A stretch of DNA of 64,000 bases from positions 20,058-84,057 of the forward strand of contig NZ_JABASU010000011.1 in assembly GCF_016107555.1 (NCBI RefSeq). Reading direction: 5' to 3'. This document shows, piece after piece, positions 18,067 to 26,800 of this stretch. The position numbers were made by a program, and so were the translations under genes. The notes under the pieces were generated by a model. It worked only from the letters and a program-made list of their open reading frames with translations, was not told the origin of the DNA and ran no database searches. Positions within the stretch are counted from its first letter, which is position 1, and every line of letters starts with the position of its first letter. This stretch comes from Psychrobacter celer (GTDB lineage: Bacteria > Pseudomonadota > Gammaproteobacteria > Pseudomonadales > Moraxellaceae).

Positions 18067-19725
18067 ATGGCAGGATATATATTGGCCTTGGACCAAGGCA
18101 CGACATCGAGCCGAGCGATACTCTACGACGATCACGCCCGCCCCATTAAGATGGCGCAGCAACCGACGACCTTGCAGACACCTAAGGCAGGTTTTGTAGA
18201 GCAAGACGCCCAGCAAATTTGGCAGACGCAGATTAGCTGTGCGCACGATGTGATCAACCTTGCAGGCTTGCTGGCCACCGATGTCAGTAGCATTGCCATC
18301 ACCAACCAGCGTGAATCTATTGTGATGTGGGACAAACAAACCGGCAAGCCATTAGCGCCAGCGATTATTTGGCAAGACAGGCGTACGGCCAGCTATTGCA
18401 AAACTCTGGCGGCTGAGCCTGCAAGTCGCGGCGAGTCTGACAGCGGTGCACGGAGCAAAAGCGCATTGAGCAAAGTTGCGGTTAGCGACACGGGTCTCAA
18501 TAGCAGCGCGCAGCATGGCATGGCAGAAGAGGTGCAGCGTCTGACTGGCCTGCGCCTCGATCCATATTTTAGTGCCAGCAAAATCGCTTGGCTGCTCGAA
18601 AACAACCCTAAGCTGAGCGTGCGCGCCAGTAGAGGTGAGATAGCGGTGGGCACCATCGATAGCTGGTTGATATACAAACTGACTGGTGGCGCGCATGTCA
18701 TCGATGTGACCAATGCATCTCGGACGTTATTGTTTGATATTCATAAGCTGTCATGGTCAGAGGTGCTGTGTGCCCGTTTTTCGATACCCATGAGCATCCT
18801 ACCCACCGTTTTGCCGTCTGACGGAGATTTTGGCAAAACCAAAAAAGGCCTATTTGCCAAGCAAATACCTATTCAGTCGGTATTGGGTGATCAGCAAGCG
18901 GCGCTCTTTGGCCAAGGCTGTCTGGATGCGGGTATGGCCAAAAACACCTACGGGACTGGGTGCTTTATGCTGATGAACATAGGCAAACAACCAAAAATCA
19001 GCGAACATAAACTGCTGACCACCATCGCGTGGCAGCGAAAAACCAGCCCAACGCGTCCAGATAACTTATCATTTGACCAAATCGTTCAGTCAGGTATGCG
19101 CCTATTACAGCCACCAAAAAAAGAAGTGACCTATGCCTTGGAAGGTAGTGTGTTTATGGCAGGTGCCATTATCCAGTGGCTACGAGATAATTTGGGTATG
19201 ATTAAGACAAGTGGTGAAGTGGAGGATTTGGCACGGCAAGTAGACAGTAGTGAAGAGGTGGTACTATTGCCAGCTTTTACAGGACTTGGCGCGCCTTATT
19301 GGCGCTCTGATATCAGCGCCAGTATCACTGGGATGAGCCGCGGCACTACTAAGGCGCATATTGCTCGTGCAGCGCTAGAAGCGGTCGCTTATCAAACCTA
19401 TGACGTGCTGATTGCAATGCAAAAAGACAGCCCGCATCCGCTTACAGAGCTCAGGGTAGATGGCGGCGCGGCCAATAATGATTTGCTGATGCAGTTTCAG
19501 GCAGATCTACTGGATGTGCCGGTGCTGCGTCCTAGGGACACAGAAATCACCGCAAAAGGTGCAGCAATGCTCGCGGGTCTAAAAACAGGGCTTTATGATG
19601 ACACCACGATGCAAGCGTCTTGGCAAGTAGAGCGTATATTTGAGCCGAGCATGTCAGCAGATATGCGTGAGCAGCATCTGAGTAAATGGCAGCAAGCTAT
19701 CAAACGATCCTTAATGCCGCTATAA
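18067..19725 (+). CDS. glpK: Glycerol kinase
   Basis: A FGGY-family kinase converting glycerol to glycerol 3-phosphate with ATP. It shows YILALDQGTTSSRAILY at the start, AITNQRESIVMWDK and IIWQDRR for substrate binding, and the C-terminal GGAANNDLLMQFQADLL adenosine motif. At 552 residues it is about 50 longer than usual. Most of this is a Ser/Ala-rich insert at about 117-152 (PASRGESDSGARSKSALSK), between two otherwise continuous family blocks. The start is ATG 18067 with GGGGCAGGTA upstream. No glpF or glpD lies beside it. Repeat copy 3 is 80 bases upstream. Confidence 0.93.
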   Translation: MAGYILALDQGTTSSRAILYDDHARPIKMAQQPTTLQTPKAGFVEQDAQQIWQTQISCAHDVINLAGLLATDVSSIAITNQRESIVMWDKQTGKPLAPAIIWQDRRTASYCKTLAAEPASRGESDSGARSKSALSKVAVSDTGLNSSAQHGMAEEVQRLTGLRLDPYFSASKIAWLLENNPKLSVRASRGEIAVGTIDSWLIYKLTGGAHVIDVTNASRTLLFDIHKLSWSEVLCARFSIPMSILPTVLPSDGDFGKTKKGLFAKQIPIQSVLGDQQAALFGQGCLDAGMAKNTYGTGCFMLMNIGKQPKISEHKLLTTIAWQRKTSPTRPDNLSFDQIVQSGMRLLQPPKKEVTYALEGSVFMAGAIIQWLRDNLGMIKTSGEVEDLARQVDSSEEVVLLPAFTGLGAPYWRSDISASITGMSRGTTKAHIARAALEAVAYQTYDVLIAMQKDSPHPLTELRVDGGAANNDLLMQFQADLLDVPVLRPRDTEITAKGAAMLAGLKTGLYDDTTMQASWQVERIFEPSMSADMREQHLSKWQQAIKRSLMPL

Positions 19726-19986
19726 AACAACGCGATAAAAAATGATATAGAAAATTTAGGAGACGATAAAATCAATATAGGAGTATTACTGAAAACCTGA
19801 AACGGCCGTACATGACCGTGAGAAAGATACAGGCTGTAACGTAAGGCAATCTGAAGTGGGACAGAGTTTACATAACGCGTCTATCGAAGCTTATCCATAA
19901 ATTCCTATACTTTAATGGTATTCACAAGTCCGCAAACTTGGCGGTCTGAGTAGTTAAAACATAACAAATAATTTAAGGATAATATT

Positions 19987-20499
19987 ATGAGTAACCATGA
20001 CGGTATTGATCGCAGTGAAGTAAAACACATGTCAAAAGAGTCTAAAAAAGACCTAAACGCAGACATCATCACCGGTGAGCCAGGCTCGCATCCTATCGGC
20101 ACAGGTGTTGGCGGCGTTGGCGGTGCAGCAGCGGGCGCGGCTATTGGTACAATGGCAGGGCCGCTAGGGACACTAATTGGCGGCGCGATTGGCGCAGTCG
20201 TCGGTGGCGGCGCCGGTCATGCAGCTGCAGAAGCGATTGATCCGACGCGTGAAGAAGCATACTGGCGCGCTGAGTATGCCAATGCAGACTACTATCGCGA
20301 TGGCCTAGATTTTGATCGTGATTTACACCCAGCATATGCAGTAGGCTACGCCAATCGTGCGCGCTATCCAGCCGATGCGCGTTTTGAAGACCACGAAGCT
20401 GACTTAGAGCGCTCATGGCATGAAGTAAAAGGCGAGTCTCGCCTAGAGTGGAATGATGCTCGCCGAGCCTCACGCGATGCGTGGAACCGTGTTTCTTAA
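19987..20499 (+). CDS. Glycine-zipper domain protein
   Basis: A 170-residue protein of unknown function. A polar start with KHMSKESKKDLN is followed by a Gly/Ala-rich block (about residues 38-80: GVGGVGGAAAGAAIGTMAGP, then GGAIGAVVGGGAGHAAAEAI) typical of glycine-zipper membrane-inserting segments. The charged, aromatic C-terminal half includes YWRAEYANADYYRDGLDFDR, which resembles small stress-related proteins of Moraxellaceae. It has no signal peptide. AAGGATAATATT precedes the ATG; the same 23-base initiation region occurs at the thiolase gene (54988-55010). It is monocistronic, with a terminator at 20682. Confidence 0.75.
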   Translation: MSNHDGIDRSEVKHMSKESKKDLNADIITGEPGSHPIGTGVGGVGGAAAGAAIGTMAGPLGTLIGGAIGAVVGGGAGHAAAEAIDPTREEAYWRAEYANADYYRDGLDFDRDLHPAYAVGYANRARYPADARFEDHEADLERSWHEVKGESRLEWNDARRASRDAWNRVS

Positions 20500-20681
20500 T
20501 TGGCTTCTTTATAAGGCCCTAAAAATCTTATAAAAACTCATCAGAAATATAAATAAAAAAGCGTAACAGTCTAAAAACTAAGCAGTATTATAAGAGCTTA
20601 CTATGACGTTACAGCAGAGAGTTTAATTGTACATTAGTTTCTTTCAATCGCTTTTATTTATATGATTTATGTTATTTTGAG

Positions 20682-20713
20682 GCTTCCGAAGGCATCTTTG
20701 GAAGCTTTTTTTA
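20682..20713 (+). terminator. Terminator of the glycine-zipper gene
   Basis: GCTTCCGAAG and CTTTGGAAGC form a ten-base stem with a GCAT loop and a run of eight T. It lies about 180 bases past the stop, just before the next gene. Confidence 0.85.
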
Positions 20714-20780
20714 TGAAAAAAGTTTATTATTTATGGGTGTGAATGAATATATCAGACATTATAAAAATAATAGGGAATAT

Positions 20781-21800
20781 ATGAATAATAAGGCTGATAA
20801 TCATCAATTTTATATCGCGACCGCAAACTTATTGAACTTTGCAAATCCCAACCGCATTTATTATGACAATGCCCCTGCTTATAATGATACTGAATACAAT
20901 CATAAGCTACGCGGTATCAGCGAATTGTTGGCGAAGGCTCATGCCGATATCATCGCTGTACAAGAAGTTTGGGATAGTGCCGCTTTAGTAGCGCTGGCGG
21001 CGTCTTTGGGTTTTGAGGCAAAGCACGTCATCGCACCGCTGGCAAGCAATGATGTGGCCAGCCCGTATACCCAAGGGCAGGGTGCCCAAAAGACACCAGC
21101 AGTAGGCATGATCAGCCGTTTTGAGCCGTTAGAGGTCAGTTTGTTACAGGAGGTGGCACCGAAGGCAGTGCTTGATGTCCCTGATGTGGGTCTCTACCAG
21201 CGCTTTAATCGGCCACCGCTGATGGTGCGAGTTGATGCTTATGGTCAGCCAATCACCATCGTCACCGCGCATCTAAAAAGCAAACGTGCTTTTTTCTTGC
21301 GTGATGAGGCCGGTAACTTGCTAGAAGATATGGATGACCCTAATATCAGGGTCCGTGCCAAGCTGCGAAGTCTTTGTATGCGTGCGGCCGAGGCGGCTTC
21401 GATTCGTATGTCTATCATTGAGCGTTTGCAGAATACCCGTGAGCCGCTGATTTTGTTGGGTGACATGAATGATGTGACGAATAGCGTCACCACGCAGCTG
21501 ATGACGGAGACGGGCGAGGTCAATTATGATAAAAGCATGCGCGATGTTGCACTATTTGATGCTGCCCGTATTCAAGCGCGTTATGGCTGGATGAAAGATG
21601 TGGCTTATACTCATATTTACCAAGGTATGCCAGAGGTCATCGATCAATTATTTGTGTCAGAAGAGTTCTTACCTGATAGCAAGTTTTCGCTCGGTCAGGT
21701 AGAGCGGGTGGACTATTTTAATGATCATTTAAAATGGGATTATGCAGATAGGGTCATCGATCATGGTATCATAAGAGCGAAAATTAGGCTTAATGATTAA
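20781..21800 (+). CDS. Endonuclease/exonuclease/phosphatase family protein
   Basis: A 339-residue cytoplasmic protein of the EEP (DNase I-like) fold. Visible catalytic motifs are IATANLLNF at the start, IIAVQEVWD (metal-binding Glu), VTAHLKSKR, LILLGDMNDV and the C-terminal VIDHGIIRAKI with the DH pair. ATG 20781 is preceded by TAGGGAAT; an in-frame ATG at 20733 would add 16 residues. EEP members cleave nucleic acids or phosphoesters, and the substrate cannot be told here. It stands alone upstream of a TetR gene. The lack of a signal peptide argues against a secreted nuclease. Confidence 0.8.
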   Translation: MNNKADNHQFYIATANLLNFANPNRIYYDNAPAYNDTEYNHKLRGISELLAKAHADIIAVQEVWDSAALVALAASLGFEAKHVIAPLASNDVASPYTQGQGAQKTPAVGMISRFEPLEVSLLQEVAPKAVLDVPDVGLYQRFNRPPLMVRVDAYGQPITIVTAHLKSKRAFFLRDEAGNLLEDMDDPNIRVRAKLRSLCMRAAEAASIRMSIIERLQNTREPLILLGDMNDVTNSVTTQLMTETGEVNYDKSMRDVALFDAARIQARYGWMKDVAYTHIYQGMPEVIDQLFVSEEFLPDSKFSLGQVERVDYFNDHLKWDYADRVIDHGIIRAKIRLND

Positions 21801-22037
21801 CCTCATAAAATTAGACAGTTAAGGCTAATAGAGTGTTAATCGATATATTAACTTTTAACCCATTCACGTCCCTTGCTTCATAGTGTATAAGCATTTATGA
21901 TGCACCCTCGTTGAATATAGTAGCGATAACGTTGGCTCTACATTTGAGCCACTCGTTGATTTTCCAGTGATTTAGGACGAATGCTACTCAATGAAGATTG
22001 TATTTATGAAATAGGACGTAACATTAAGAGATTTACA

Positions 22038-22730
22038 ATGAGTGATAACAAAGACGAAAAAATTGAAGATGTATTAGTAGATTCGGAGCTGGCAAAAAAG
22101 CTGGTGCCAAATAAGTTTAAGTTTACCAGTCAGCAGGGTCGTGCACGTCGTCAAAAACTTTTGGCTGGTGCCAAAAAGCTAAGCGAAACCCATGCTATTA
22201 ACGATATTACCCTTGCAGCGGTGTGCGAAGAGGCAGGTATTCCGCGCGCATCTGCTTATCATTTCTTCCCTAATATCGAAGCGATATTTTTAGCGTTGCG
22301 TTTTTTGAACGCCATCGAGATATTAGAGATGGTAGAGACGGTCGATATCGGCAATTACGACAGATGGCAGGGGTATTTGACCGCGTTGATCGATAAGTGT
22401 GTGACAATTTTTCATAATGATGAAACCAAAGCCAAGCTGATCTATGATACCAATACTCCAGACTTTGAAGGAGACAGTTTCGGTGAAGATATCGATCATC
22501 AAATCGTAGACTTGGTGTATAAGCGCTTATCAGAACGCTATGAGATGCCGAATTTTGATGATATTCAAGACACGTTATTGATTGCTTATAGCATCGTCAA
22601 TGCGATCTTTACTTTGTCTTATCGTCGCCACCAGACCATTACGGATGACTATATTCAAGAAGCAAATACGGCATTTATCGCTTATTTGCGCTGTTATTTG
22701 CCAGAAAAGCTACCGCGTAAAAACCGTTAG
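22038..22730 (+). CDS. TetR family transcriptional regulator
   Basis: A 230-residue one-component repressor. The helix-turn-helix is at about 38-80 (INDITLAAVCEEAGIPRASA, then YHFFPNIEAIFLALRF), preceded by the basic segment QGRARRQKLLAGAKKL. The C-terminal ligand domain is all-helical without further hints. ATG 22038 (MSDNKDEKIED) has AAGAG at a good distance; an in-frame ATG at 21981 would add 19 residues. The divergent target usual for TetR genes is not obvious here. A terminator follows. Confidence 0.85.
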   Translation: MSDNKDEKIEDVLVDSELAKKLVPNKFKFTSQQGRARRQKLLAGAKKLSETHAINDITLAAVCEEAGIPRASAYHFFPNIEAIFLALRFLNAIEILEMVETVDIGNYDRWQGYLTALIDKCVTIFHNDETKAKLIYDTNTPDFEGDSFGEDIDHQIVDLVYKRLSERYEMPNFDDIQDTLLIAYSIVNAIFTLSYRRHQTITDDYIQEANTAFIAYLRCYLPEKLPRKNR

Positions 22731-22761
22731 TTGACAGTATGCTACTGGTTGAATAGCAACG

Positions 22762-22798
22762 AAAAAGCCGACATGCTCACTGCATAGTCGGCTTTTTT
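22762..22798 (+). terminator. Terminator of the TetR gene
   Basis: AAAAAGCCGAC faces GTCGGCTTTTTT with a short inner TGC/GCA pair, followed by T-runs. It can also serve the convergent gene ending at 22871. Confidence 0.88.
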
Positions 22799-22811
22799 AT
22801 GCCTGTACTTA

Positions 22812-22853
22812 TGCTTAGTGCTTAGTGTTTAGTGCTTGGTGCTTGATGATTAG
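22812..22853 (+). repeat. Six-unit 7-base tandem repeat
   Basis: Six consecutive heptamers close to TGCTTAG: TGCTTAG, TGCTTAG, TGTTTAG, TGCTTGG, TGCTTGA, TGATTAG. They lie between the convergent TetR gene and the exported-protein gene, outside coding sequence. Confidence 0.85.
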
Positions 22854-22870
22854 TTAGCAGGGTAGGTGGC

Positions 22871-23641
22871 TTAGATAGGAGAGAGCGCTTGCCCATGACA
22901 TGTGTCTTCGCCTGAGTCAAGAGGGGCGTACGCCTCATAATAGCGAACGATACGCGCTTGCAGGGCAACATTGGTCTGTGAGTCGTGAGCATTGACGTAG
23001 GCTTGGCGTGCTTGCTCAAGCCAGCGATCGGCCATACGAAAATGAATCCCTGACTCTCGCCAGCCGCGCGCGCATTGATTGGTGGCCGCCCAAATCAGCG
23101 CTACTTCACTAAACGCCATCTCACGCGGGGCGACAGCGATGCCGTCACTGTCTTTGAGGGCGCTTATAGTTGCCCATAGGTCTGGCCGCATCAAGGCAGA
23201 CATCGCAGGGATGTCCTGATACAGATCGATGCGCTGCTCTGTACCCTCTTGTAGGGCTTGTAAGATGGACTCTGTCGCTTGGGCAGCGTAGGCACCAGCG
23301 GTAGAGCGGCTATTGATACTGTTTTGATGAATGGCGTAATTCAGCCAGGCTTGCGCTTTATAGGCCCAGTAGCGCTGGCGTGCTGTCTTATCCGCTTGCT
23401 GATAGGGTTTTACCTGTGCGAGCATACAGCTCAATGCCTGCTGCTCGGCGCTTTGGTATTGATAAGAAGGGATGTGATTTTCTAAATTGCTATGGCAGTA
23501 GTCATTACTTATCAGTGTGTTGGTTTTGACACGGTCGCTTGCTGCCAATGCTGATGAAGCAGACGTGAGTAGCAATACTGCGGACAGTGCCGTATAAAAA
23601 GAGCGTTTATAGGTAGCTACTGTGCTGGCAGACTTCGACAT
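22871..23641 (-). CDS. Exported protein of unknown function
   Basis: A 256-residue protein with a signal peptide (MSKSASTVATYKRSFYTALS, hydrophobic core, cut near ASSALA-A). The mature part is helical and rich in Gln, Ala, Tyr and Trp (QYQSAEQQALSCMLAQVKPY, RQRYWAYKAQAWLNYAIHQN), a TPR-like composition, with five Cys. ATG 23641 is chosen because AAGGGTTGTAAT precedes it; a TTG start at 23665 is unlikely. It lies 172 bases downstream of the giant outer-membrane protein gene on the same strand, so it may belong to the same envelope locus. The family is not recognised. Confidence 0.65.
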   Translation of the reverse strand: MSKSASTVATYKRSFYTALSAVLLLTSASSALAASDRVKTNTLISNDYCHSNLENHIPSYQYQSAEQQALSCMLAQVKPYQQADKTARQRYWAYKAQAWLNYAIHQNSINSRSTAGAYAAQATESILQALQEGTEQRIDLYQDIPAMSALMRPDLWATISALKDSDGIAVAPREMAFSEVALIWAATNQCARGWRESGIHFRMADRWLEQARQAYVNAHDSQTNVALQARIVRYYEAYAPLDSGEDTCHGQALSPI

Positions 23642-23813
23642 ATTACAACCCTTGTATTCAGGCAATCGGTTTTATTTTTTAAGTATTTGTCAATATCAGG
23701 ACATACCCTAATCACTATATCAAACGTTTATCAGTATATATGAGCCAACTGAAAAATATCAGTACAGTAATGAAAAAATTGCCGCAGCTCAGAGCGACGA
23801 CAATTTTGTTAGA

Positions 23814-26800
23814 TTATAGCGTCGCGTTGCTCGGCAAACGCTTATTTTTGCGTGGGTCTTCGCGTTTGAATAAATCCTCATCAAACTTAAATCGTAATCT
23901 GAAGTATGCGCCTTCTTGCGTACTGTCGTTATAAGCGATATCTTCATCCTCAAAACCCATAAAGTTATAACCAAGTGATAACCAGAGGTTAGTCATCGGG
24001 CTGTAGCCGACTTCTGCCCCAAGCATATATGACATATCATCCGCTTGCTTGTTCCAGTAAGTACCAGCTTGTAGACCTATATCCCAGCGCTCGCTGATGT
24101 CATATAAACCGCGTGCATAGGCAGCATGCGCGGTGTTTTCGCTGACGATATCATCAGCGTCGTATTGGGTATATTTGCCCGCATAGCGACCAGAGAGAGT
24201 GAGCGCGCGCGTTGGATGGTAGTTGCCGCTCCACGACCATATCGTTGTATCTTTTTGATATTGGTCAGTGCCAGTAGCATTGTCGTCTAAACGGTACTCA
24301 AGTTTTGCCAGCATGTCTAGCTGATTGCTATCATAGTCGCGGTATGCAGCGCCTAACTGAAAACGGTTGATGGTGCGATGGCCATCATCATAGTCGACCT
24401 GTGAGTAGATGTCTTTGGCAAGTAGGGTAATATCATCGGTATAACGATAGGCGATGCCTGCACTTCCTAATAAGGTGTCGCTGGTTTCGCCCCAACGTTT
24501 CTCAAAGCGTCCTGAGGCTTTGTAGTTTTCTTGGGCTAAGTATTCGACGCCAATGCCCGCTGCGGTCGCCGTATTGTCTGTCTCGCCTTCTAGTGATTCG
24601 ACGCGCTCAAACAAGGTGCTTAGGGTCAGACCTTCTTGCACGTACCATTTGTTTTTGAGACCGATAGCGGCTTCTGCTTCGCGCGCACTGATCGCATCAC
24701 GCATACGATATTCGCTATAGACCTTGCCATCCTTCATGTAGGTGGCATCAAAGCCAGCAACAGTACGTTGGCGCTCGTCTGTATCATCAAGGCCATAACT
24801 GCCAGATAAGCTATTGATTAAGTCGTGACGCGCGTACAAGCGACCGAGTTTACCCAGCGCTGTCTCACCGCCGATAGAGGTGGCGTTGCGCTCGCTATTG
24901 TCAATATCCTGCTCATACTCTGCAAATACCAAGCTATTATTTAGCTTGGGCAGGCGAGAGGTAATACGAGCACGAGCGGTGGTGCCTTCGATGTCTTTAT
25001 CCGCATTGCTAACACCATTCAGTGCTGACTGGTTGATAATGTCATCGTTAAATAACGTATCGTCAGTGACGTCTACGACATCTGTGGCAGCTTGCGTGTT
25101 GCGTGAAGCGGCAGTAGCATCTTGCTTGTAGTAGCGTACGCCAATCTCACCGACGACATTTTCACTCAGGCGCTGCTCGACACTGGCCTGTACGCCTTCA
25201 CGGCTGGCATCAGTGGCGTGGTCTTCTGTGCGTACACCTTCTAGTTTTAAGGCGGTGTTTTTATCATTAAAGGTATGAGTGACTTCTACGCCAGACTCGG
25301 TACGGCCAGCCGTTAGCGGAGACGCACCAGTGACAAAGCCTGTATCGGCATCATGATAATAGGCTTTGGCACGGGTACTTTTCTTGTCGTCATAATCAAG
25401 CTCCACTCTGAAAGCGTCACCTTCGACGTCATTGCCAGTAAGCTCAGTGTTATTGATCTGATTGCTGGGGTCGTAATTGGGATTTTCTGCTTTGTTTTTG
25501 GCATATTCAGCGACCAGCTTTAGCTTGTCATTCATCTTGATAACGGTATTAACACTAGCAAGCTGTTCTTTATTTAGCGGATCATCACTGTTGACATAGC
25601 TACCGCCGATAGCGACTTTATCCGTGAGCTGATGCTTAACGGCTACGCCGCCAACCAAATAATCGTCACCACCTTCGTCGACTTCTACCGTGACGCGTAA
25701 ATAGATAGGATTACCCGCTAAGTCTTGGCTAGCGATAGGCGATTTCAAAAATAAGCTGCGGCTGATTGGGTCAATCTCATAATCCGCAAAACGCGTGAGG
25801 GTCTCACGGTTGACGATTAAGCCAGGGTTATTACGGTCGCGAGTGATCACTTCGATAGTTTCAGAGTTCTCTAACACGGCATCGAAGTCTTCAGCTAATG
25901 GGTAGGGACCTGAGATACCTAAACCGCGAGTTTCATTAACGCGCTGTGACGTGCTGGTCTCAGCGGCAAAGGCAGTCACACGCGTATTATCATCTTCATA
26001 CTGGGCTTTTAGGCCCGTCAAAGTACGGTTGTATTGACCAAGCTTGATGCCTTCATCATTATCAATTTGAGTTTTTAGATCGCCGTACATGGCGAACGAG
26101 CGGCCTTTATCAACGCGCACATAGAGCTTGCTGGTTGACTGCGCGTCAAAACCTTTGGCTGAAGAGTCGCCGTAGGCCGGATAGTACTCACCAGGCTCGA
26201 TATCACGGAACAGGCGCTCGCCTTTTTTATCGCTGTCATAAGCGAGCGTTAATAGATAATCACCGCGTACTTTGCCTTTTAGGAACATAGCGGCGCGGCC
26301 TGAAGCGGCATAATCGTCATTACCTGATATCTCATGCAGCTCTTTTTCAAAAGCACCTTGAGCGTCAGTGATTTGACCGCCATCAAAGTCTTTAAGCGAG
26401 ATCGCACCTTCAACAATACCGACCGCGATCAGCGGACGTAGCTGCGCGGTAAACTGTAGCGGAATCACTTGTTTTCTGCTACCGGTATCGATGACCAGCT
26501 CGCCTTTACCCGGTACGCTTGGCGCGGTGACGGGTATCAGTAGCTCACCACCTTTGACGGTAATCTGGGTGCCTGCCGCTTCTTTACTACCGTCTTTTAG
26601 GTTGATACGGCCGATATTGGTATCGATAGTAATCGGCGTAGAAGCGACATAAGGACGACCATCACGATCCTTTAGGCTGACGACGATTTGATATTCACTC
26701 ATGCCATCGGCTGGGACTAAGCTATCTTGAGTACGATAGTCAATCGCTTGCAAGCTATCTGGCGTCAAGACGTTGATCGTCTGCTCAGAGATGACTTTGC

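Noticed and set aside
23699..23714. GGACATACCCTA motif near 23.7 kb and the similar GACATACCCTA at 58.8 kb as element ends
   Set aside because: They resemble the right end of the 10732-10901 element, but no partner left end was found within a few hundred bases; too short to call.
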